Origin: Nitrospirota bacterium
GTDB lineage: Bacteria > Nitrospirota > Thermodesulfovibrionia > Thermodesulfovibrionales > JdFR-85
Length of the DNA stretch: 41,473 nucleotides
NCBI GenBank assembly: GCA_015492645.1
Contig: WGER01000078.1
Location: 1 to 41,473, forward strand
Direction of reading: 5' to 3'
Shown piece after piece: positions 29,527 to 37,496 of the stretch. Each line of letters begins with the position of its first letter. The stretch's first letter is position 1. A model generated the notes under the pieces. The model ran no database searches. It had not been told where the DNA came from and saw only the letters and a list, made by a program, of their open reading frames with translations. The translations under genes and the position numbers were made by a program.

Positions 29527-30723
29527 TTATCTCAGCAGGAGTCTGACTCCAATGACCAGACAGATGAATGCCCCTGCCCGTAGAATCCATAGATAGGGCA
29601 ACCACTCAGACAGGAGTCCCAGAAACAGACTCCCGATCGGGACTGTCCCCAGAAACACTAAGGAGTATATGCTCATCACCCTCCCCCTGAGGTTATCCCT
29701 CACCGTCAATTGAATCGTGCTGTTTACATTGGCCAGGAGACTGACCACTGAAAGCCCAACCACATAGAGGCAGAACAGGGACAGTGGATAACTCTTGCTG
29801 AAGAAGAACAGCATCAGTGCAGAGGGAAATACCACGGCTGCATAGGATATATATCTCCTTTTATCCCTTATCTCACCTATGTAAGAAAGGACAAGTGCAC
29901 CAGACAGCGCACCGGCACCGGCACATCCCATGAGCATACCAAGCCCCTTAGGACCAACATGCAGGACCTCCTCTGCAAAGAGCGGCAGGAAGTGGATGTA
30001 GGGAAGACCGAGCAGACTGAAGGAAAAGACCACAGAGAGGAGATACAGCACCTCTCTTCTTCTATAAATAAACTGTACGGCCTCTTTGAGGGATCCGAGT
30101 ATCCCAGAATGTCCCATAGACAGAACCTCTGGAAGGTCAAGTCTCCTCAGGACCGCGACAACTGGTATAAAACTGATGCTGTTCAGGAAGAAGGCGAGAG
30201 AGACATCAAACCTGGATATGATAATCCCGCCTATTACGGGTCCTGCCATCCTTGCGGTATTGAATGCTGCCGACTGCAGGGCCACTGCATTGAGCAGTCT
30301 TGTCCTTCCCACCAGTTCTATCAGAAAGGACTGTCTTACTGGTAGTTCCAGTGCATTCAGGGTCCCCATGCAGAGGGCAAGGACAACCACCTGCCAGAGT
30401 TTGACCTGTCCTGTAAGGGTGAGAACCCCGAGTAATAGAGGGGGCAAGGTGCTGAAGGCCTGTGTTAAGAGGAGGATTCTCCTCTTGGAATATCTGTCAG
30501 CGAGAAGACCGGCCAGCAGGCTGAAGACCAGTATCGGCACTGTGAAGGCGGCCCCTGTTAGCCCGAGATAAAAGGCAGATCGGGTGAGTTCGTACACGAG
30601 CCATGCCTGGCAGGTCTGGTGCATCCAGGTGCCGGACAGTGACAGTAACTGGGCCAGCCAGAAGGCCCTGAAGCCTTTCACATAAAGCGCTGAAAAGGGC
30701 CTCCTATCGTATGAACATCCCAT
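29527..30723 (-). CDS. MFS transporter (EntS/MFS_3-like exporter)
   Basis: A 398-residue protein with about 12 membrane helices, the MFS motif A (GLLADRYSKRRILL) after helix 2, and WMHQTCQAWLVYELT in helix 1. The latter is typical of the MFS_3 family that includes the enterobactin exporter EntS and macrolide exporters. The ATG at 30723 lies 20 bp inside the end of the TonB-family gene, so the pair is translationally coupled. Together with TonB it may serve export and import of a small molecule, for instance a metallophore, but no substrate-specific gene is nearby. Confidence 0.87.
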   Translation of the reverse strand: MGCSYDRRPFSALYVKGFRAFWLAQLLSLSGTWMHQTCQAWLVYELTRSAFYLGLTGAAFTVPILVFSLLAGLLADRYSKRRILLLTQAFSTLPPLLLGVLTLTGQVKLWQVVVLALCMGTLNALELPVRQSFLIELVGRTRLLNAVALQSAAFNTARMAGPVIGGIIISRFDVSLAFFLNSISFIPVVAVLRRLDLPEVLSMGHSGILGSLKEAVQFIYRRREVLYLLSVVFSFSLLGLPYIHFLPLFAEEVLHVGPKGLGMLMGCAGAGALSGALVLSYIGEIRDKRRYISYAAVVFPSALMLFFFSKSYPLSLFCLYVVGLSVVSLLANVNSTIQLTVRDNLRGRVMSIYSLVFLGTVPIGSLFLGLLSEWLPYLWILRAGAFICLVIGVRLLLR

Positions 30724-31543
30724 AGATGGTATATATAAAGTGTCCGGTGATGGTCAGTGCCTCCACACCCCATGATTCAGGCAGTGGCCAGTAGGGCTGT
30801 CCATCTCTGAGGGCCTGCAGTGCTGCTTCATCCAGTTCACGGTACCCTGAGGTCCTTATGAGTTCAACATCACCGAGTCTGCCGTCCTTTTTGATGGTGA
30901 ACCTTATATAGAGGTCACCGTATATACCCCTTCTTGCCGCCTCAGGTGGGTAGACCCAGATGCTCTCTATCCTGAACTTCAGTTTCCTCAGGTACTGTTC
31001 GTACATCAGATCTCTTACATCAAAGGTGACCTCCGGCCTTTCCTCCCTCTCCGGTTTGTATCTCCTGGCAATCTCTCCAATTATGTCCCTGTCCAGCAGT
31101 TGCCTGCCTGATGGTGGGGATGACGGCTCTGCCAGTGGAGGGGCTGAAGGGGAATGGACATCCTCTGGCTGCGGTTCCTCCCCGTCCACCCCCTCACCAA
31201 CCTGAGGTGCCGGGGCCATTTCAGGTGATTCCTCACCTTCAGGGGAGACCTCCTGATGGGCGGCCTCTGGAGATTCAGATGCCCGAGGTTTCTCTGCAGG
31301 GGGAACCGTTTTCTTGGTTTGAGGTTTGGGTCTTGCCGGGGAACTTGTACCTCCCCTGTCTGACCTCTGGACCGCTGGCCTAACCGGTCCTCTCAGAGGA
31401 GGTGATTCTGGTCTCACAATTCTTGCAAAAAGAGGTCCCACAGGCAGTGGTCTTCTGTATTCAGGGATCACTCTCACAGAGAGTGCCCCGATAATGACCA
31501 GATGGATAAAGAATGAGAGAATCGTGGCTCTGAGGATATTCAA
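30704..31543 (-). CDS. TonB-family energy-transducing protein
   Basis: A 279-residue protein with one N-terminal membrane anchor (about 7-25) and a long Pro/Glu/Ser-rich periplasmic spacer (about 30-150). The C-terminal TonB domain (about 195-279) keeps WVYPPEAARRG, GDLYIRFTIKKDG and LDEAALQAL. TonB couples the proton gradient to outer-membrane receptors. No ExbB/ExbD or TonB-dependent receptor is in the window. It overlaps the geranylgeranyl reductase gene by 4 nt (ATGA) and the MFS gene by 20 nt. Confidence 0.87.
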   Translation of the reverse strand: MNILRATILSFFIHLVIIGALSVRVIPEYRRPLPVGPLFARIVRPESPPLRGPVRPAVQRSDRGGTSSPARPKPQTKKTVPPAEKPRASESPEAAHQEVSPEGEESPEMAPAPQVGEGVDGEEPQPEDVHSPSAPPLAEPSSPPSGRQLLDRDIIGEIARRYKPEREERPEVTFDVRDLMYEQYLRKLKFRIESIWVYPPEAARRGIYGDLYIRFTIKKDGRLGDVELIRTSGYRELDEAALQALRDGQPYWPLPESWGVEALTITGHFIYTIYGMFIR

Positions 31544-32634
31544 ATCAGCATCTTCCTGAAGAGGTTTATATAACTGAGCAGGGCCCCCCTTGTGTGGTCC
31601 TTATGGAGCCAGAGCCTCATGGATGCCTTCTGCACTGGAGGCCTCTGAAATATATCAAAGAGTCTCTCGATAGATGAATCCCTTTTCAGGAACCTCTCAG
31701 CGAGCAACCCCATGAATCTGAACCTGGAGTAGAACCTCTTTCGCCAGAGTCTGGTATAGAGGGAGGGCCTCTCCTTGATGAGAGCCTCTGCTGCAAGAAC
31801 TGCTGAGGTCATTGCATAATAGAGCCCTTCATAGGTGAAGGGCATCACCTGTCCCGCAGCATCACCAACCAGCAGTATCCTGTCCACTACAAGAGGCCCC
31901 TCCTGCCAGATGGGTATCCTGTAGCCCCTTTTGAGGGCGTTGAGAGGATGGAGTCCTCTCTTCTGAAGGAATCTCTTAAGGAGTAAACCCGCCTCTCTGG
32001 GAGTCATCGTACCGGTGCCAACAGACAGGAACCCCACTGAGGGGAAGACCCAGGAGTAGAATCTCCTTGCATGGTGGTTACCAAACCAGAACTCACAGGA
32101 TTCTCCATCAGGATGGGCAACTCTGGTGGAGATGGTATAGACAGACCTTACCGGCCCAAGGCCCAGGAGTCTTCTCACCCTTGAGTTTACACCATCTGCA
32201 CCGATCAGATATCTGCTCTTGATATTTATCCTTCTGCCATTGTTGAGGATGACAGTAGAGGTGACCTCACCCTTTCCTCTCTCCAGGTCCAGCAGGGTAC
32301 CCTCCAGTACTTCTGCACCCTCTCTGGTGGAGAGTTCCCGGAGGTATCTGTCGAGGTCTTCCCTCCTCACGGTGATAAGACTCCCGCCTTCAAGGTCTAT
32401 CCTGAGATTCCTTCCTGAGGGAGATACGATCCTGAGGGATTGCACCTGACGGTGGGGTATCTGAAGGGGTATCTCCAGTTCAGTAAAGGCGGTTGAGGGG
32501 ATGCCACCACCGCAGGGCTTGGACCCTTTGAGGTCCCTTTCAAGCAGCACCACCTCCCTGCCCTCTCTGGCAAGTATCCTCGCCACTGTGGCACCGGCAG
32601 GGCCTCCACCCACTACAAGATAATAGCATTGCAT
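31540..32634 (-). CDS. Geranylgeranyl reductase family FAD-dependent oxidoreductase
   Basis: A 364-residue flavoprotein with GGGPAGATVARILAREGREV at the N-terminus (FAD Rossmann), the family's KPCGGGIP motif, and GDAAGQVMPFTYEGLYYA as the second FAD motif (GDAAG). Members reduce isoprenoid chains (quinone side chains, archaeal lipids, chlorophyll) or act on related substrates. In a bacterium with menaquinone a role in side-chain saturation is plausible. The gene starts 17 nt after the uspA stop, but a TAAAAT lies exactly 7 nt before its ATG and there is no ribosome site, so it probably has its own leaderless promoter. Confidence 0.9.
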   Translation of the reverse strand: MQCYYLVVGGGPAGATVARILAREGREVVLLERDLKGSKPCGGGIPSTAFTELEIPLQIPHRQVQSLRIVSPSGRNLRIDLEGGSLITVRREDLDRYLRELSTREGAEVLEGTLLDLERGKGEVTSTVILNNGRRINIKSRYLIGADGVNSRVRRLLGLGPVRSVYTISTRVAHPDGESCEFWFGNHHARRFYSWVFPSVGFLSVGTGTMTPREAGLLLKRFLQKRGLHPLNALKRGYRIPIWQEGPLVVDRILLVGDAAGQVMPFTYEGLYYAMTSAVLAAEALIKERPSLYTRLWRKRFYSRFRFMGLLAERFLKRDSSIERLFDIFQRPPVQKASMRLWLHKDHTRGALLSYINLFRKMLI

Positions 32635-32641
32635 AAAATAT

Positions 32642-32647
32642 ATTTTA
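32642..32647 (-). promoter_or_regulatory. -10 element of the geranylgeranyl reductase operon
   Basis: TAAAAT on the minus strand, preceded by TG, lies 7 nt before the ATG at 32634. This spacing predicts a transcript starting at the start codon. No ribosome site is visible. Confidence 0.5.
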
Positions 32648-32650
32648 CAT

Positions 32651-33106
32651 CTAAGAGGCCCCCTCTGATACCCTTACTGTGAGTACCGGACATCTGGCAT
32701 TCCTGACCACCTTTTCTGCCGTGCTCCCGAAGAATAACCGGTCAAGACCCTTTCTGCCGTGAGAGGCGATCACAATCAGGTCTATTCCGTTGTCTTCTGC
32801 ATAACGGATGATCTCTTCATAGGGGACCCCCCTCAATACAGCATATTTGACTTTATCCTTGAGTTTTCTTGTCTCCTCCAGATAGACCCTCCTTATCTCC
32901 TTGTCTGCCTCTTCGTAGAGGCTCTTAAAGAGTTCGTCTACTGCCACATGGGGGACATAAAGCCCGGATGCCTGGGTTATGTCCTGGATGACATGTACGA
33001 TATGAAGCGTTGCATTGTACTTCTCTGCAAGGTCTACAGCATAGGGAACGGCCTCCTTTGACCCCTCCAGGAAGTCTGTGGGGAAGAGGATGTTCTTAAT
33101 CTCCAT
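32651..33106 (-). CDS. Universal stress protein (UspA family)
   Basis: A 151-residue single-domain protein with the family start KNILFPTDFLEGSKEA and the C-terminal nucleotide-binding motif ASHGRKGLDRLFFGSTAEKV. The latter fits the ATP-binding pattern G-x2-G-x9-G-S except for an Ala at the first Gly. It ends with NARCPVLTVRV. The ATG at 33106 has a GAGGAGG ribosome site and overlaps the galT-like gene by 11 nt. It is the last gene of the birA-coaX-galT-like operon. Confidence 0.93.
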   Translation of the reverse strand: MEIKNILFPTDFLEGSKEAVPYAVDLAEKYNATLHIVHVIQDITQASGLYVPHVAVDELFKSLYEEADKEIRRVYLEETRKLKDKVKYAVLRGVPYEEIIRYAEDNGIDLIVIASHGRKGLDRLFFGSTAEKVVRNARCPVLTVRVSEGAS

Positions 33107-34094
33107 AGGCCACCTCCTCTTTTATGTATTTTGCCGCATCCTCAGGGGATGTGGTCAGGATATACATGCCTGAGCCCAGTTCAAAACCTGTCAGTTTCCT
33201 GATACGGGGCATCACCTCGATGTGCCAGTGGTAGTCCTCTCCGAGGGTATGCCACTGCGCCATCCTCGGTATCCTTGAGGGGGCGGTGTGGATGACATAG
33301 TTGTAAGGAGGATCCCTCAGGACCTTCCTCATAGCGAGGATCAATCTCCTCATAACTACACCGAGGTCCTTCCGCTCATCAGGGTCTGTGTCTTTAAAGG
33401 AACAGCGGTGTCTCCTTGGCAGTATCCAGCACTCAAAGGGAAACCTGGCTGCGAAGGGGGTAAAGACCAGGAATCTCTCTGTCTCCATTACAATCCTCTC
33501 CTTTGATCTCAGTTCCTCGTGCATGATGTCGCAGAAGATGCACCTCTCTTTGTAACCATAGTAGTTCTTTGCACCATCCAGTTCTGCCTTTATCCTCATG
33601 GGGATGACCGGGGTGGCGGTTATGTATGTGTGGGGATGGCCAAAGGGGTCTCCTGATTGGAGTCCGCAGTTCTTATGAATCATTACATATCTGATCCTGG
33701 GGTCCTCTTCTATCGTCTTCAACCTCTGATAAAAGACCTCTATGAGGTCAGAAAAGTGATCGTCTCCGTAGTCCTCTGGTGCCCTGTCATGTTCGGGTGA
33801 CTCTATCACCACCTCTGTCAGACCTACGGCGTTCATCCTGTCATAGATACCCACACCCTTCCTGCCCATCTCCTCCTGTAGTGTGAAAAATGAGTCTTCC
33901 GGTTCAATAACCCTGATCCGCCATTTGCCTGATTGGTCATCAAGTTTAAACCTCTCGGTCCCATGCTCCTCACAGAGGACACACCCGGTCTCAGCAGGTG
34001 CCTCCTCCGGGAGATGGTAGTCCTCAGGGCCGAGTGAGTCCCCCACTACCACCACCCATCTGCCCAGCAGGGGTTCTCTCCTCAATTCATTCAT
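33096..34094 (-). CDS. GalT-like HIT-superfamily nucleotidyltransferase with altered active site
   Basis: A 332-residue protein of the galactose-1-phosphate uridylyltransferase type. N-terminal Cys pair C38/C41 and a second CIFCDIM site suggest metal binding. LGRWVVVVGD and the C-terminal HWHIEVMPR are also typical. At the active site, where GalT and relatives read HxHxQ, this protein has HPHTY (about residues 152-156), so the Gln is a Tyr. It could be a GalT-like enzyme with another nucleotide-sugar substrate, a phosphorylase or a hydrolase. It is therefore named by similarity only. It overlaps coaX by 8 nt and uspA by 11 nt. The context gives no Leloir pathway partner. Confidence 0.8.
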   Translation of the reverse strand: MNELRREPLLGRWVVVVGDSLGPEDYHLPEEAPAETGCVLCEEHGTERFKLDDQSGKWRIRVIEPEDSFFTLQEEMGRKGVGIYDRMNAVGLTEVVIESPEHDRAPEDYGDDHFSDLIEVFYQRLKTIEEDPRIRYVMIHKNCGLQSGDPFGHPHTYITATPVIPMRIKAELDGAKNYYGYKERCIFCDIMHEELRSKERIVMETERFLVFTPFAARFPFECWILPRRHRCSFKDTDPDERKDLGVVMRRLILAMRKVLRDPPYNYVIHTAPSRIPRMAQWHTLGEDYHWHIEVMPRIRKLTGFELGSGMYILTTSPEDAAKYIKEEVAYGD

Positions 34095-34818
34095 CCTTCC
34101 GCCTCTCGTACATCAGTCTGAGCCCTTCCATTGTAAGAAAGGGCTCATATAAATAGGGAATCCTCAAATACCCCTTTAACAGCGGAGCGCCCCCCCCTGT
34201 TACCACAACTGCAACCTCCCCCACCTCTCTACTTATCTCCTCGTAGAGCCTCTCTAAGGCCCCTGAGGTTCCATAGATTATACCCGAGATTATACTACTT
34301 TGTGTATCATGCCCGAAAGGTCCCTCAGGCTGGACAACCTCAACCCTTGGCAGTCGGGATGTAAATGCCTCAAGTGCACGGGACATCATCTCTATCCCTG
34401 GCATTATATTGCCTCCGAGAATCCGTCTGTCCACCACAAGGGTGGTGGTTATTGCAGTGCCCACATCTATGGCTATCACATCTGACCTGACGAGTTCATA
34501 GGAGGCCACCGCATTTGATATCCTGTCAGTACCCATCTTCTCAGGGTATTTTACTCCCAGAAGAAGCCCTCCGGTGTCTCTGTGACTGACCCTGTAAACT
34601 TCCATTCCTGCTGACTCGAGAAGACCGGCTACTTCATCTCCCACCTCTGGCACCACGGTTGAGACTACGGCCTCTCTGGTTTTGAATTCCTTAATAGCCT
34701 CCATGGTCAATTCTATGCATCTGTTTCCCAGTGGAATCCTCTTGAGGAACCACCCCTTCCTCTTTACCCCCAGTTTGATGGTGCTGTTGCCTATGTCAAC
34801 AACAAGGAGGTCTCCCAT
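34087..34818 (-). CDS. coaX: Type III pantothenate kinase
   Basis: A 243-residue enzyme of the ASKHA fold that phosphorylates pantothenate, the first step of coenzyme A synthesis. Motifs are VVDIGNSTIKLG at the N-terminus (phosphate 1), GTDRISNAVASYE, and IDVGTAITTTLV with GGNIMPG, all typical of CoaX. ATG 34818 is used here; a GTG at 34821 is an alternative. The start overlaps the birA stop. The birA-coaX order is common in bacteria. Confidence 0.95.
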   Translation of the reverse strand: MGDLLVVDIGNSTIKLGVKRKGWFLKRIPLGNRCIELTMEAIKEFKTREAVVSTVVPEVGDEVAGLLESAGMEVYRVSHRDTGGLLLGVKYPEKMGTDRISNAVASYELVRSDVIAIDVGTAITTTLVVDRRILGGNIMPGIEMMSRALEAFTSRLPRVEVVQPEGPFGHDTQSSIISGIIYGTSGALERLYEEISREVGEVAVVVTGGGAPLLKGYLRIPYLYEPFLTMEGLRLMYERRKDE

Positions 34819-35603
34819 CACCTGATGTGTTCAATATCAGCAGAATTGATGATCCACCTCTCACCCTCTGCATCCACGATCAATCTGCCCTCCCTGTCTA
34901 TCCCCCTTGCTACACCCTTTATGACATGCCCGTCTGGCATACTCGCCTTCACCACTGTCTGGATGGTGCAACTCCTTGCAGTCCATTCCCTGAGGAGGTC
35001 ATCAACTGTGATACCAAGGATGTCTCGAAATCCTCTGAGCATCTCTTTCAGGATCTCTCCCCTCTGGAACCGCCTGCCCGTTACTGTATAGAGGCTACAG
35101 CCCCTCTCCCTCAGTTCTGGGGGAAAGTCATCCTCGGTCATGTTTATATTTATACCGATTCCTATTATTGATGAGCCATCAGAGGTCCTCTCAACCAGTA
35201 TACCGGCAATCTTTCTCTCAGAGATCAGAATATCATTGGGCCATTTGATGCCTGTCTCTCTGCCCACCTCGGGGGCAACAGACCTGAGTGTATCACACAC
35301 CACTACCGATGCAAGGAGTGGATGCAGTTGAGGTCTTCCGACCGCTATCTCAGGGGCCTGGCACTCCTTCGGAAGAATGATGCTGGTATAGATGTTCACC
35401 CCTGGTGGTGATATCCATTGCCTGCCCCGTCTGCCCCTTCCAGCGGTCTGAGAGTCTGCTACTATCGCAATGAAGTTCGGTACTCCGGACTGGATGAGTT
35501 TCTTTGCCAGGTTGTTTGTAGAATCTACAGTGCCGTATATACGGAGAGAAAAGGGCCTAATTTCTTCCAGACAGTGTGCCAGGCACTGTAAATCTCTCGG
35601 CAA
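34818..35603 (-). CDS. birA: Biotin-[acetyl-CoA-carboxylase] ligase, without HTH domain
   Basis: A catalytic BPL domain with YGTVDSTNNLAKKL, GRGRRGRQWISPPGVN (biotinyl-AMP loop), GIKWPNDILIS, KIAGILVERT and GIGINI, then a small C-terminal domain. It lacks the N-terminal DNA-binding domain, so it is a ligase only. The start is uncertain. The frame opens at ATG 35645, but that would overlap the small upstream gene by 89 nt. TTG 35603 (used here) overlaps by 47 nt, and CTG 35570 sits best relative to the domain boundary. None has a good ribosome site, which suggests coupling to the upstream gene or a non-standard start. Confidence 0.9.
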   Translation of the reverse strand: MPRDLQCLAHCLEEIRPFSLRIYGTVDSTNNLAKKLIQSGVPNFIAIVADSQTAGRGRRGRQWISPPGVNIYTSIILPKECQAPEIAVGRPQLHPLLASVVVCDTLRSVAPEVGRETGIKWPNDILISERKIAGILVERTSDGSSIIGIGININMTEDDFPPELRERGCSLYTVTGRRFQRGEILKEMLRGFRDILGITVDDLLREWTARSCTIQTVVKASMPDGHVIKGVARGIDREGRLIVDAEGERWIINSADIEHIR

Positions 35604-35817
35604 TGATACGTCTGAACCTGGGGGCGTATATGAGTTCGTAGACATCCTCTTTGTCAGGGAAGAGGCTTAATGCGATCCTCTTCGTATTATCAAGAAGTCT
35701 CAACGCCTCCTCGATAGTGAGGTCCGCCTGCATCAAAAGGGCCTCTGTGAGGTCAACCATCCGCCTCAATCTCCTTAACTTCCTCTCTTCCTCCTCTATG
35801 AGCCTATCTCTGTTCAT
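35557..35817 (-). CDS. Small conserved-looking helical protein of unknown function
   Basis: An 86-residue charged protein with two helical parts: about 5-30 (EEEERKLRRLRRMVDLTEAL) and 33-70 (TIEEALRLLDNTKRIALSLF, then FPDKEDVYELIYAPRFRRII). Its composition and periodicity look like a real protein, and I recall similar unnamed proteins next to biosynthetic genes in related phyla. ATG 35817 has no ribosome site but lies exactly 7 nt after an extended -10 (TGA-TATAAT), so it is probably the leaderless first gene of the birA-coaX-galT-like-uspA operon. No function is proposed. Confidence 0.7.
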   Translation of the reverse strand: MNRDRLIEEEERKLRRLRRMVDLTEALLMQADLTIEEALRLLDNTKRIALSLFPDKEDVYELIYAPRFRRIIAERFTVPGTLSGRN

Positions 35818-35824
35818 TATAATA

Positions 35825-35833
35825 ATTATATCA
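35825..35833 (-). promoter_or_regulatory. Extended -10 promoter, leaderless, for the birA operon
   Basis: TGA-TATAAT on the minus strand is followed by 7 nt and the ATG at 35817, placing the transcript start on or one base before the ATG. No -35 is recognisable, as expected for an extended -10 promoter. Confidence 0.6.
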
Positions 35834-36102
35834 TAGATAGCCAGCCTGCCTTCAGGCCTGAGATCACAGTTTGATTTTTAATTAAAACCCTTAGATAGCG
35901 GGAGGCTCTCCACAAAATCAGAAGTCAAACTTCCTGCCCCGGTTTAGCGACACCTCCAGTGCAGCAGGTAATGGAACAAGGGTAAAAGAGAGGGGCAGTG
36001 CTGTCTACTGCCCATCGCCTATCACCTCTTGCCTTCTCTGTCCGAACCAGCACTGCCCGCCTGAGACCTGTGCATAAATCCTGTTTTGAGGAAGTTTTCG
36101 GG

Positions 36103-37413
36103 TCAGACCCGCTGTCTCACCAGAAACCTCAATGGTGTCCCCTTAAACTCAAACCTCTCCCTGATCTTCCTTTCAATGTATTTCAGTACGGGTCTGGTAA
36201 ATGCCTCAGGGTTATTCACAAAGAGGACGAACTCAGGTGGACAGATGCCTGTCTGCGTGATATAGAGTATCTTCGTCTCCTTACCACGGAAGGTCGGCAG
36301 GTAGGGATTCACTTCGGTCTGAACCCTGTTCAACTGGGATGTGGGTATCCTTTTAGACCTTTCCCTCAACACCATGTCTATGAGAGGGAAGACCTTCGTT
36401 GCCCTCTTTCTTGTGAGTCCAGAGACGGTAAGAAAGGGTGCGTAACTCACAAAGTGGAGTTTCCTGGAGACATCTGCCTGGATCTGTGCATACCTCCTTT
36501 CAGGCTCCTCTACCAAATCCCACTTTGTGAAGACCAGCACAAGACCCTTTCCGTACCTCTCCGTCAGTGCCGCCAGTTTCTGATCCTGCTCTGTTACACC
36601 CTCAAGAGAGTCCATCACGAGGACCACCACATCCGCCCTCTCAATGCTCCTGAGGGCCCTTACCACCATATACCTCTCAAGTGTCTCTTCTATCCTTGAC
36701 CTCCTCCTGACTCCAGGGGTGTCAACGAAGAGGTACTCCTTCCCATAGTACTTACAGATACAGTCAACAGCGTCCCTTGTTGTCCCAGGTGCAGAACTCA
36801 CAATCATCCTCTGTCTGCCCAGTAGCGCATTCATCAGAGTGGACTTTCCCACATTTGGTCTCCCCACCACAGCAATCTTTGGCAGTTCTTTTTCATCTCT
36901 GTCACTCACCTGAGACTGGGGTAAATGTCTCAGGACCTCCTCCACCACTTCCTCCACACCTCGGCCGGTAGATGCGGAGAGACCGTAGAGGTCCTTTATA
37001 CCGAGTTCATAGAATTCATAGAAGTGCTCCTGTGCCTTCTTTGTGTCCATCTTGTTCACCACATACAGAACGGGCTTGTCTGCCTCCCTTAAGAGGCGGA
37101 CTATCTGCCTGTCCACCTCTGTGAGGCCGTCCCTGCCATCGAAGAGACAGATAACGAGATCCGCCTCCTGTATCGCATACATCGCCTGATCTTTCACCTG
37201 CCTGAGTGGTTCCTCTTCTGCCTCAGGGTAGAGTCCACCTGTGTCCACAAGGATGAACCTCCGGCCCTCCCATTCAACCTCTTCGTAGAGTCTGTCCCTT
37301 GTCACCCCCGGGATGTCCTCCACCACCGCCTTCCGCCTCCCCACCAGGCGGTTGAAAAGGGTTGACTTACCCACATTCGGTCTGCCTACTATTGCAACCA
37401 CAGGCAATGCCAT
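36103..37413 (-). CDS. der: Ribosome-associated double GTPase Der (EngA)
   Basis: A 436-residue protein with two tandem GTPase domains and a C-terminal KH-like domain, used in 50S ribosome assembly. Domain 1 has GRPNVGKSTLFNRL near residue 8, DTGG and NKMD. Domain 2 has GRPNVGKSTLMNALL near residue 178, PGTTRDA, DTPG, and TKWD in place of the usual NKWD. The KH-like region ends in a basic tail (KGTPLRFLVRQRV). ATG 37413 lacks a ribosome site but lies exactly 7 nt after a perfect TATAAT, so the mRNA is probably leaderless. It is divergent from uvrA. Confidence 0.96.
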   Translation of the reverse strand: MALPVVAIVGRPNVGKSTLFNRLVGRRKAVVEDIPGVTRDRLYEEVEWEGRRFILVDTGGLYPEAEEEPLRQVKDQAMYAIQEADLVICLFDGRDGLTEVDRQIVRLLREADKPVLYVVNKMDTKKAQEHFYEFYELGIKDLYGLSASTGRGVEEVVEEVLRHLPQSQVSDRDEKELPKIAVVGRPNVGKSTLMNALLGRQRMIVSSAPGTTRDAVDCICKYYGKEYLFVDTPGVRRRSRIEETLERYMVVRALRSIERADVVVLVMDSLEGVTEQDQKLAALTERYGKGLVLVFTKWDLVEEPERRYAQIQADVSRKLHFVSYAPFLTVSGLTRKRATKVFPLIDMVLRERSKRIPTSQLNRVQTEVNPYLPTFRGKETKILYITQTGICPPEFVLFVNNPEAFTRPVLKYIERKIRERFEFKGTPLRFLVRQRV

Positions 37414-37420
37414 AAAGACA

Positions 37421-37426
37421 ATTATA
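37421..37426 (-). promoter_or_regulatory. -10 element of der (TATAAT, 7 nt before ATG)
   Basis: A perfect TATAAT on the minus strand, preceded directly by TG, is separated from the ATG at 37413 by 7 nt. This predicts a leaderless transcript. No -35 match was found. Confidence 0.55.
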
Positions 37427-37473
37427 CAGTAATTCTCTCCTCATAATTATACTGTTTGTGCCTAATACAAATC

Positions 37474-37482
37474 TGCTAAAAT
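37474..37482 (+). promoter_or_regulatory. Extended -10 of uvrA
   Basis: TGC-TAAAAT lies 14 nt before the ATG at 37497, so the leader would be about 8 nt with no room for a ribosome site. The 83-bp gap to der holds both divergent promoters. Confidence 0.45.
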
Positions 37483-37496
37483 AGAAAATTATACCC

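Noticed and set aside
35850-35890. Hairpin GCCTG-CCTT-CAGGC followed at a distance by ATTTTTAATTAAAA
   Set aside because: The T-run is too far from the stem for a rho-independent terminator, and the direction does not match an upstream gene end on the plus strand.
35998-36699. A 233-codon plus-strand frame opposite the end of der
   Set aside because: It is antisense to der, whose GTPase motifs are intact, and it has no recognisable domain.
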